Shown here: piece by piece, positions 24,446-31,805 of the stretch
Layout of the letters: every line of letters starts with the position of its first letter
Position numbering within the stretch: position 1 is the stretch's first letter
Assembly: GCA_003697105.1 (NCBI GenBank)
Contig: RFFQ01000034.1
Location: 1-40,880 of the forward strand
Reading direction: 5' to 3'
Origin: Gemmatimonadota bacterium
Lineage (GTDB): Bacteria; 4572-55; J002
Length of the DNA: 40,880 nt
Translations under genes and position numbers: made by a program
Notes under the pieces: generated by a model
The model's database searches: none
Seen by the model: only the letters and a program-made list of their open reading frames with translations
Told to the model about the DNA's origin: nothing

Positions 24446-25534
24446 ATGAAGACATTGAATCCCCAATCGGTCTTGAAAAACCCGGTGCATCCCAACGGGA
24501 AGAGCAACGGGCAACCTCATTCGGTGCCGGAACTCACCCTTTCACCTCATGACATGCCAACGCACCAACGACAGATACCGACCTTTGAGCAAACGCTATC
24601 GACCCCAGCCGGTCAGGTCATCCGGGCAATGGATGCCGCCGGGGATGACATTCCCTACCAAGAACCGGAATTTAAGATTGCCCTTTCCTCCGTAGGGCTA
24701 AACCGCCACCATATTCCGCTACAGATAATCGATCCATTTGGTTCTGAGACCGTTTGTCACCTGAATTGTACCGTCGAAACCCGCACATTTGTACCGGCGG
24801 AAAAACGGGGAATTCACACCTCTCGTATTGGCCGGCTGATAGCAGAACGCACCCCCACCGTTTATAGCACGATGCAGGAATACGCCGCCGATTTGGCACA
24901 AGCGATCACCCGCGCCGAATATGGCGTCAGTTCGGAAGTCCGGGTCAGCGGCACGCTCTCGTATCTGGAAGTGGTGAAAGGTTGGAAAACGGAGAAAAAC
25001 AAAACCTCACTGGAACACTTGCAGTTGAATGCCGCCGCTCGCTATACCCCGCATGAATGCATGGAAAGTGCCGGTATAACCGTCAACCACATCACGGCGT
25101 GCCCCTGTGTACAGCAAACCTACAAACACGCGCTGCTCCAAGCAAAAGGGGATGTTACCGCCGCCTTGGAGACCGTCGCCCCCTTGTTGACCCACTCCCA
25201 GCGGTGCACCACGCGGGTCGAAGTACGGAATTTGAGCAAGCCATTACCCATTTTGGCAATGCTCAATACACTGGATCAGGTGCTTTACCGGGTTCAAAAT
25301 ACACTCCCGCGGGAATACGAACTGCTGTTGGTTTACCGGGCGCATAACTCGCCGCAATTCATTGAAGATGCTACCCGCCAGATTTTAGCCCATCTATACC
25401 GGTTGCTCCATGAAGATTTTGCGGATAGCTCCATTTATCTGCACTCCACCAGCATGGAATCCATCCATGATTTTGACATTGCGGCAGAGGTAGAACTCAC
25501 CATGGACCAACTTCGCACAATGGTAGCGATGTAA
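24446..25534 (+). CDS. folE2: GTP cyclohydrolase FolE2 (type IB)
   Basis: 362 aa from ATG 24446 with AAAAAGGA upstream; the frame runs upstream to a TTG at 24302, which lies in the leader. FolE2 hallmarks: TVETRTFVPAEKRGIHTSR, AITRAEYG, HITACPCVQQ with the metal-ligand cysteine Cys219, LTHSQR and MESIHDFDIAAE near the end. Known reaction: GTP to 7,8-dihydroneopterin triphosphate, first step of folate and queuosine/pterin synthesis, using Zn, Mn or Fe. The protein is longer than usual (about 260-310 aa) because of a low-complexity N-terminal extension of roughly 60 residues rich in Pro, Asn and His. The RibD-C-like reductase starts 1 nt after its stop. Confidence 0.93.
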   Translation: MKTLNPQSVLKNPVHPNGKSNGQPHSVPELTLSPHDMPTHQRQIPTFEQTLSTPAGQVIRAMDAAGDDIPYQEPEFKIALSSVGLNRHHIPLQIIDPFGSETVCHLNCTVETRTFVPAEKRGIHTSRIGRLIAERTPTVYSTMQEYAADLAQAITRAEYGVSSEVRVSGTLSYLEVVKGWKTEKNKTSLEHLQLNAAARYTPHECMESAGITVNHITACPCVQQTYKHALLQAKGDVTAALETVAPLLTHSQRCTTRVEVRNLSKPLPILAMLNTLDQVLYRVQNTLPREYELLLVYRAHNSPQFIEDATRQILAHLYRLLHEDFADSSIYLHSTSMESIHDFDIAAEVELTMDQLRTMVAM

Positions 25535-25535
25535 C

Positions 25536-26234
25536 ATGAAGCGTCCGTTCATCCGCTTGAATATGGCTTCCAGTATTGATGGCAAAATCACAACCGTTCA
25601 GCGAGACACGATTCATTTAGGTAGTGCAGAAGATCGAGCCTTGATGGAAGAATTGCGGGCAGATGCCGATGCGGTACTCATCGGTAGCGGAACGCTGATC
25701 GATGAAGACCCGCGCTTGCTAGTCGAACATCCCGGACGGATTGCCCAGCGGGAAGCCCTGAAAGGCAACCCCCAGCCAATGAATATGGTGGTTTCTTCCA
25801 CCCTCAATTTCCCCATCGAAAATAGCCGCTTTTTTACCCGAGATGCCGTGAAAAAAGTGGTGTTCACAACCCCTCAGGCAGATGAGCGGCAGCGAGAGGC
25901 GTTAAAAGATGTTGCCACCGTCATTACGGTACCGGCAACGGCAACGGGCCATGTGGATGTCGTGGAGATGGTCCAACGAATGCCGGATTTGGGCATCCAG
26001 CAGTTATTGTTGGAAGGCGGCGGCATCCTTAATTTTGCAATGCTCCGTGCCAATCTGATTGATGAAATATATCTAACCCTGTGCCCGCTGGTGATCGGCG
26101 GTGCCACCGCACAAACCACTTTTGAGGGTGCGGGTTTCTCCCACGAGATGATCCGCCGGTTGCAACTGCGAAGTCTTCGGGTCAATGAGGTTGGCGAGCT
26201 GTTTTTGCGATATGCCGTGCAACCACCGGCATGA
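25536..26234 (+). CDS. RibD C-terminal-domain (dihydrofolate-reductase-like) reductase
   Basis: 232 aa, standing alone without the deaminase domain of bifunctional RibD. The N-terminus IRLNMASSIDGKITT, ADADAVLIGSGTLIDEDPRL and LLLEGGGILNFAMLRANLIDEIYLTLCPLVIGG are the signature blocks of RibD_C (pyrimidine reductase) proteins, which share the DHFR fold and use NADPH. It could be the riboflavin pathway pyrimidine reductase, or, because it begins 1 nt after folE2, a pterin/dihydrofolate reductase. The position favours a pterin substrate (inference); no other rib gene is present. It ends at a bidirectional terminator. Confidence 0.87.
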   Translation: MKRPFIRLNMASSIDGKITTVQRDTIHLGSAEDRALMEELRADADAVLIGSGTLIDEDPRLLVEHPGRIAQREALKGNPQPMNMVVSSTLNFPIENSRFFTRDAVKKVVFTTPQADERQREALKDVATVITVPATATGHVDVVEMVQRMPDLGIQQLLLEGGGILNFAMLRANLIDEIYLTLCPLVIGGATAQTTFEGAGFSHEMIRRLQLRSLRVNEVGELFLRYAVQPPA

Positions 26235-26261
26235 TCCCCCCCTGAGACCCCCACAAACACG

Positions 26262-26296
26262 AAACCCCCCGAATGTGAATATATTCGGGGGGTTTT
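26262..26296. terminator. Bidirectional terminator between convergent genes
   Basis: A 13-bp perfect stem, AAACCCCCCGAAT (26262-26274) with 26283-26295, and an 8-nt loop. Runs of T/A on both sides let it serve the reductase gene (plus) and the M1 peptidase gene (minus). Confidence 0.85.
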
Positions 26297-26343
26297 GTAT
26301 GGCATTACTTCGTGATAACATCGTTAGATTGGGGCAATTTTCC

Positions 26344-29300
26344 TTATTTCATCAACATCATCGTCCGGCTATCGCTAAAAGTGTCTGTAGTTAAGCGATA
26401 AACATATACCCCCGAACCCACCGGTTGCCCGTCTGAATCGCGCCCATTCCACACCGTGGAATACCTGCCCGCACTGTGGGCACCATGTACCAATGTGCGG
26501 ATCAACCGTCCTTGAATATCATAAATAGCCAAGGTTACCTCTGTGGTCTGGGGTAATTCGTAGGCAATTGTCGTTTGGGGATTGAATGGATTAGGATAGT
26601 TACTCAGGGAATAGGACTCAGGGGTCAGGATGTGGGGTTCGGGGGTGACAACATCCACATTCGGGTCGAGGAACATCAGCATGTTATACATGAGTTCCTC
26701 CCGGCTTGCCATGACGGGGGTTCGCTGGTTGACGGCTTCAAAGCCAAATGCGAGGTAGATCAACCGGTAATCACCTTGATAATGGAGTGCCACCGAATTT
26801 GTGGTGGGGAAGAAGTTTAAAAAGCTCTCCGCGTCCTCCTGCGGTTCGATGACGTTGACGTGGGTTTGGTTATTTGCCCCGTCGCCACCACTGATAGAAA
26901 CCACCATGCCATCACTAATTGGGTCCCCATCCACACCCTGTAAAATGCGCTGCCCGCTGGTGTTACCCGGTTGCATGGTTGCATGGAGATAATCCGTGTA
27001 GAACATGCTATTACCGATATCTTCCGCGATACCTTGCCCGCTTAGCAGTAAATTTCCGCCATTCTCCAAATAGGTCATTAAAACAGCTTGTTCTGCCCCG
27101 GTTAAGGTATTTTCCGTTTGGTCGCCGGTGTACCAAATAACCAGATCAAAGTTATCCAGATGTTCACTGGTGGGCACACCGAACAAGCGGTTATCACGGA
27201 TTTGATAAGCTGTAGGCGCCGCCTCCAACGCACCGGTGTAATAGTGCAGGTATGCCGGATTTCCATCGTCATCATTCACCACCAACACATCCTGAGCCGG
27301 CCCGATGGCTACTGTTTGTTCGATTGTGGTATGGCTGCCATCTCCCCACGAAATCACCAGATCAAAGGAGACCTCGTGGGGTTCAATTTCGTCTGCTATC
27401 TGGATCGTGAACGGGTCATTTGTGTTAAGTACCATTTCGCCGGCGCCAATCGTGCCAAATACGGCGGTATCATCGGTGATCGTCACAGCATCATCCGTTG
27501 TAACCAATGTCACGGAGACATTTTCTGCCGGAGCAAGTCCATTGCGCAACCCGAATACCAGATTCGCGGTTTCATTTTCTTCGAGCAACTGGTCGTTATC
27601 GTTGTCTAAAATTCCGATCTGGTCAACAGCAAACTTTTGCGTTCGCGCCACATTGACGGACTTGACCACTACCCATTCATAAGGGTCAATCGCCACATCT
27701 AGGGGTTCGTCGTTGAAGGTGAGGGTCACATAATTGGCATCCGTCGCTTCAATTTGGACGGTTTCCAGTTCGTAAATTTCATTATCTTCGTTAATGGTAT
27801 AATCGCCCCCGAGCTGCATCGGCATTTCAAACAGGCGGTCTCCTTCAGCCGTTTGGGTCTGGTAGAGTGCCATTTCGAGCGTGTACGTATTTTCGCTACT
27901 TTGCCACATATCCCAAAAAATATCGAACTGGGGATAGCCTTCATCGTAAATCCACTCATCAAAAAACCAATCGAGGTCATCGCCGGTGACGGTTTCGCAC
28001 ACCTGATGAAAATCGGCGGTTTCGGCGGTACTAAAGGCATACTGGGCGCGGTATTCGGCTAAAATATCGTCAAACTGGTCGGGATAAAGTCCGCGGAGCA
28101 TGTGGAGCACCATTCCGGCTTTGTCGTACACCACATTGGAGAACAAAAATCCCGGCGGGGGGTCGTACACCGGATGGTCATACCCTTGATTTTGATACGA
28201 ATTGCGCATACTGAGCACATACGGGCGAATATCCCCAAAATAGGCTTCATAATAGAGGGCTTCGGTGTAGGAGGCAAACCCTTCATTAAGCCAAATGTCC
28301 GCCCAGGTTTCACAGGTAATCATATCTCCCCACCACTGATGCCCCAACTCATGGGCATAGAGCCAAAAATTATGATTGATAGAGCCATCAATGGTATTGG
28401 CATGGAGGAGGGTAATCGTCTGGTTTTCCATTCCCCCACCAAAAATATGAAAAGAGGCCTGCCCATACTTTTCGGCTAAAAAAGGATATTCACCAAAATG
28501 ATTGACCAGCGATTCCATCATGAATTGCATATCCTGAAAACTGCCTTCAGCCTCTTCGTATTGCCAGTTGAAAACGTAGCAAGGCATCGGCATTATCGTG
28601 CCATCTAACGCCTCGTATTCCAGTTCCAGTACTTCATAATCCGGGGAGGCAACAAACGCAATTAGATAGGTTGAGATCGGGTATTGCGTATGCCAGCGGT
28701 GGGTTCGGGTCTCCCCGTTATCTACAATCTCGCGGAGTACGCCGTTGGAGTACACATTCCACTCGCTGGGAAAGGTAAGATTCATAGAAAGGGAATCCGC
28801 TTTATCCGACGGGTCATCAAAACAGGGAATATAATAGCGCACATCCGACGGCTGGTTGTGGGTGCTAACCTCACCGATACTGGGAAAAAAATAGATACCG
28901 TAAGCCGGTGTCCCGTAATACTGAACAGAGACCGTAAAGGGTTGCCCTTCGTCATACGCCGTATCTAACGTGATGGCAAGCTGGTTATTCTCATGGATAA
29001 AATCAACGTCCGTATCATTCATGACCACGTTGGAAACGGTCATGTCCTCCATCAAATCCAATTCGATGGTTTGCAAACCGGCTTCCGTACTGGTAGCAGT
29101 CATGTGTACCGTCCCCTCGACCATTTCGGTTTCGGGATCAATCTCCAGATGCACATCATAATAGGTGGCATCAAAGCCGTGATCGGTACGTAAGTTACTG
29201 AAATAATGCCGGTATTTAGCCTCATCTTTGCCATGAGAACAGCCCGGATAGCCTTCCGGCTGAAACCACGGGGCGGAATCTTCCGCCAGACCATAGTGAG

Positions 29301-29349
29301 TCCCCAAACCCAGAAATAGACTAACCCAAATCAATACAAACTGCTTCAT
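26344..29349 (-). CDS. Secreted M1-family zinc aminopeptidase with C-terminal sorting domain
   Basis: 1001 aa from ATG 29349, with AGGAGG 5 nt upstream (the longer frame to 29397 lacks a site). Signal peptide about 1-22. The M1 domain holds the exopeptidase motif GGGMEN (304-309; a variant of GAMEN) and zinc site HELGHQWWG (His333, His337) plus Glu356 in WLNEGFASY. Residues about 500-600 form a beta-sandwich, followed by a CARDB-like stretch with DNDNDQLLEENE. A region near 730-900 (DVLVVNDDDGNPAYLHYYTG, then GGNLLLSGQG) resembles ThuA/DUF4350-type glutamine-amidotransferase-like folds. The last 85 residues are a FlgD-like/type IX-type sorting domain (SNYPNPFNPQTTI, GRDSDGQPVGSGVYVYRL). It should trim N-terminal residues from peptides outside the cell or at its surface. 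Confidence 0.95.
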   Translation of the reverse strand: MKQFVLIWVSLFLGLGTHYGLAEDSAPWFQPEGYPGCSHGKDEAKYRHYFSNLRTDHGFDATYYDVHLEIDPETEMVEGTVHMTATSTEAGLQTIELDLMEDMTVSNVVMNDTDVDFIHENNQLAITLDTAYDEGQPFTVSVQYYGTPAYGIYFFPSIGEVSTHNQPSDVRYYIPCFDDPSDKADSLSMNLTFPSEWNVYSNGVLREIVDNGETRTHRWHTQYPISTYLIAFVASPDYEVLELEYEALDGTIMPMPCYVFNWQYEEAEGSFQDMQFMMESLVNHFGEYPFLAEKYGQASFHIFGGGMENQTITLLHANTIDGSINHNFWLYAHELGHQWWGDMITCETWADIWLNEGFASYTEALYYEAYFGDIRPYVLSMRNSYQNQGYDHPVYDPPPGFLFSNVVYDKAGMVLHMLRGLYPDQFDDILAEYRAQYAFSTAETADFHQVCETVTGDDLDWFFDEWIYDEGYPQFDIFWDMWQSSENTYTLEMALYQTQTAEGDRLFEMPMQLGGDYTINEDNEIYELETVQIEATDANYVTLTFNDEPLDVAIDPYEWVVVKSVNVARTQKFAVDQIGILDNDNDQLLEENETANLVFGLRNGLAPAENVSVTLVTTDDAVTITDDTAVFGTIGAGEMVLNTNDPFTIQIADEIEPHEVSFDLVISWGDGSHTTIEQTVAIGPAQDVLVVNDDDGNPAYLHYYTGALEAAPTAYQIRDNRLFGVPTSEHLDNFDLVIWYTGDQTENTLTGAEQAVLMTYLENGGNLLLSGQGIAEDIGNSMFYTDYLHATMQPGNTSGQRILQGVDGDPISDGMVVSISGGDGANNQTHVNVIEPQEDAESFLNFFPTTNSVALHYQGDYRLIYLAFGFEAVNQRTPVMASREELMYNMLMFLDPNVDVVTPEPHILTPESYSLSNYPNPFNPQTTIAYELPQTTEVTLAIYDIQGRLIRTLVHGAHSAGRYSTVWNGRDSDGQPVGSGVYVYRLTTDTFSDSRTMMLMK

Positions 29350-29585
29350 AAAAACCTCCTGACTGGTAAAAAGGATAAGAATCTGAAAAACCATCAATTA
29401 TCAATGGGTATCCGCGGGTGTACTCGTCAAAAATCGAGTGGAAATGGGGGGGACGTGGGGATGATGAATTTCAAACGGTGCCCAATAAACGGTTGGTGAC
29501 GAGAACCACCAGATTGACCCTAAAATAGCCTCCCAAGATACATCACCCCGCCAGTTTAATCAATTGTTAATTATTGAAAAAACTG
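29350..29585. other. Gene-free part of the divergent region between M1 peptidase and the acidic protein
   Basis: The 327-bp gap 29350-29676 holds no ORF with a ribosome site. The left part carries the peptidase Shine-Dalgarno (29354-29359 region) and a possible minus-strand TTGATA box near 29400; the right part carries the plus promoter at 29586. I see no RNA gene or repeat. Confidence 0.5.
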
Positions 29586-29614
29586 TTGCGTAGAAAAATT
29601 GATTGTATTATATT
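29586..29614 (+). promoter_or_regulatory. Promoter of the acidic DUF2007-like gene
   Basis: TTGCGT (29586-29591), exact 17-nt spacer and TATATT (29609-29614), followed by an A/T-rich leader of about 55 nt. Confidence 0.5.
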
Positions 29615-29676
29615 CGACACGCTTAAGGAGAATAAGAACTTAACTTTAATAACATCAGTAAGTTATGAAGGTAACC

Positions 29677-30180
29677 ATGATAAACGAACCGAAAAATAAC
29701 CCTGAATTTGAAGACGAAGATGATGATCTCTTGGCGGATGACCTCGATGACATTGAAGTAATTGATAGCGACGAGGACACCGATGAGATCGATGAAGATG
29801 AGATCGAAGCGGTTGAGTTTGAAGATGACTATGAACTTTTCGATGAAGATACCGGCACGCACGAACAGATTGAGATGGTGCCGGTTTATCGTGCGCCCAC
29901 CGAGCATGTGGGGTATTCGCTAGTCAAAATTTTACAGGAAAATAATTATTTGGTGGACATCCGCCAGTTGGAGGGTCCTGTAAATCAAGCAACCAAACGC
30001 ACCATCCGCTCCCGGGATTTTTGGGGTGAAATTTTAGTACCCGCTCCAGATGCCCAACAGGCGTTATCCCTCATCACCAAATATCTGGATGTTGTCGAAA
30101 ATGCGGAACGGATGAGTGTGGGCGAGGACTTCCTACCTCACCAAATTATCAGTGGGCGGATGCCACACGTAAATATATGA
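29677..30180 (+). CDS. Protein with highly acidic N-terminus and DUF2007-like C-terminal domain
   Basis: 167 aa from ATG 29677, chosen because AAGG lies 5 nt upstream; an ATG at 29665 is in frame but has no site. Residues about 8-65 are an acidic low-complexity tract with dozens of Asp and Glu and almost no basic residues. The C-terminal part (about 68-140) reads MVPVYRAPTEHVGYSLVKIL, then DIRQLEG, FWGEILVPAPDAQQALSLI, which resembles the DUF2007 / putative signal-transducing fold (a small alpha/beta domain). Function unknown; the acidic tail could mimic nucleic acid or bind cations or basic proteins (inference). A strong terminator follows, so it is a single-gene unit. Confidence 0.78.
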   Translation: MINEPKNNPEFEDEDDDLLADDLDDIEVIDSDEDTDEIDEDEIEAVEFEDDYELFDEDTGTHEQIEMVPVYRAPTEHVGYSLVKILQENNYLVDIRQLEGPVNQATKRTIRSRDFWGEILVPAPDAQQALSLITKYLDVVENAERMSVGEDFLPHQIISGRMPHVNI

Positions 30181-30207
30181 GAAATAAAGGATAACCTCCG
30201 AAAATAC

Positions 30208-30241
30208 AACCCGGACATCAAACGATGCCCGGGTTTTTTTG
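30208..30241 (+). terminator. Rho-independent terminator after the acidic-protein gene
   Basis: AACCCGG-A-CATC (30208-30219) with GATG-C-CCGGGTT (30224-30235), 4-nt loop, one mismatch, then eight T. Confidence 0.88.
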
Positions 30242-30311
30242 TATCCAACACAACCCGCCGTACATTTGCCATATTTGCGCTTTTAGCTTGCCATTTTAGA
30301 GCTAAATCATT

Positions 30312-30893
30312 ATGCTACATGCCATGCAAACCGAACATGCCTTTTTGTGCCCAAATTATCTCTTGGCGGGCACCCCACGCCAGCAACAGGCGTATCAAAC
30401 GTTAGCGGAACACCATATTTTGCAGCACCTGATGAGTTTTCAACCGGTGTTGTGCGGTACAATCCCCTTGAATATCGATCTGAATACAAGCGATTTAGAC
30501 ATCATTTGCACGGTCACCAATGCCGACCGTTTTCGGAAACAGATTTACACCCACTTTAGCCGTTATCCGGCATTTGAATACACAGAACGGCTCTTTCAAG
30601 ACGAACCGTCGTTTATTTTTCGGTTTGAAACCGGTCTGTTTCCGGTTGAAATTTTCGGGCAGGCAACACCGGTGGCAACCCAAGCCGCATTCCGCCACAT
30701 GTGGGTTGAATACCTGCTCCTGCAACTGGGAGGCGAACCGGCACGGCAAGCCATCCGGCAACTCAAGCAAAACGGAGTAAAAACAGAACCGGCGTTTGCT
30801 CGCTACTTTCAACTGGACGGTGACCCGTACCGGCGGTTGTACGAACTCTCTTTTTTGACCCTGACTGAATTGAAAGCCCATATATCCCGATGA
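30312..30893 (+). CDS. DUF4269 family protein (nucleotidyltransferase-like)
   Basis: 193 aa. The segment LCGTIPLNIDLNTSDLDIICTV (about 47-68) is the DUF4269 core; its GT-x8-S-D-L-D-I arrangement resembles the GS-x-DxD site of minimal nucleotidyltransferases. Also seen are the N-terminal YLLAGTPRQQQAYQTLAEH and FRFETGLFPVEIFGQ with a third possible carboxylate. Members are uncharacterised; AMP or nucleotide transfer is an inference from the fold-like motif. ATG 30312 has no strong Shine-Dalgarno; ATG 30324 is an alternative. The stop overlaps the start of the PHP gene by 4 nt (ATGA), so both are probably made together. Confidence 0.84.
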   Translation: MLHAMQTEHAFLCPNYLLAGTPRQQQAYQTLAEHHILQHLMSFQPVLCGTIPLNIDLNTSDLDIICTVTNADRFRKQIYTHFSRYPAFEYTERLFQDEPSFIFRFETGLFPVEIFGQATPVATQAAFRHMWVEYLLLQLGGEPARQAIRQLKQNGVKTEPAFARYFQLDGDPYRRLYELSFLTLTELKAHISR

Positions 30894-31741
30894 AATTATT
30901 TCAAAAATCAAAAACCATCCCCCCCCGTGCAGATTTGCACATGCATTCGGTTTTTTCTGATGGGAAATCCACCCCCTCAGAATTGGTCGATCTGGCAAAA
31001 GCCCACCATCTGACCGCCATTGCCATTACGGATCATGATGTGATGGACGCCTACCCCGATATTTGCGAGTATGGCAAACGCCAGAACGTGGAAGTGATTC
31101 CGGGGGTGGAACTCTCCGCCAATTATCAGGAGAAAGATGTGCATATTCTGGGTTATTTTGTCGATCCAGAACATCCCGAACTCAAAGCAACCATGCGCCA
31201 CTGCCGGGAAAGCCGCCATGAGCGGGCAAAGCAAATGGTGGAAAAGCTGAACCAGCAAAACGTCAACATCAGCTTTGACCGGGTGGCTGAAATTGCCGGT
31301 GAAGGCGCCATTGGGCGCCCGCATATTGCACAGGCGCTGCTGGAATCCGGCTATGTGTACGAGTGGCAAGAAGCGTTTCACCGCTTCATCGGCTATCATA
31401 ATGAAGCCTATGTGGCAAAAGCCGGACTATCTCCTGCCGAGGCATTCCGGTTGATTCATGATGCCGGCGGAATTGCCGTATGGGCACATCCGGGTAGTAT
31501 CCGGCAAGACAAATGGCTGACAGAGTTTGTGGCACAAGGCTTGGACGGTCTGGAGGTGCACCATCCCGTGCACGATCCCCATCGACGCCGGCAATATGCC
31601 GCTCTCGCTCGAAAATATGGCTTGATACCGACCGGTGGTACGGACTTCCACGGGGACCCGCAAACTACCCCGGCAATCGGTGCCATTTCGGTTTCCTATG
31701 ATGTCGTGAAACAGATGAAACGACGAACAGCAGACCAGTAA
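30890..31741 (+). CDS. PHP-domain phosphoesterase (RnaAM/YciV-like)
   Basis: 283 aa. Metal-binding PHP motifs are present: ADLHMHSVFSDGK (His17, His19), AITDHDVMDAY, PGVELSANY, VHILGYF, WAHPGS and TGGTDFHGD near the C-terminus. A helical insert (ESRHERAKQMVEKLN, then IGRPHIAQALLESGYV) is typical of the YciV/TrpH group. Known activity in this group: 3',5'-nucleoside bisphosphate phosphatase and 5'-to-3' exonuclease on short RNA. It overlaps the DUF4269 gene by 4 nt, and the histidine kinase follows 64 nt later. Confidence 0.92.
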   Translation: MKLFQKSKTIPPRADLHMHSVFSDGKSTPSELVDLAKAHHLTAIAITDHDVMDAYPDICEYGKRQNVEVIPGVELSANYQEKDVHILGYFVDPEHPELKATMRHCRESRHERAKQMVEKLNQQNVNISFDRVAEIAGEGAIGRPHIAQALLESGYVYEWQEAFHRFIGYHNEAYVAKAGLSPAEAFRLIHDAGGIAVWAHPGSIRQDKWLTEFVAQGLDGLEVHHPVHDPHRRRQYAALARKYGLIPTGGTDFHGDPQTTPAIGAISVSYDVVKQMKRRTADQ

Positions 31742-31805
31742 CAGAGATCCCCCCCTTGAAATCTCCGGTGGAGTCTATTCTACTGCCAATGTTGGGACAA
31801 AATCC

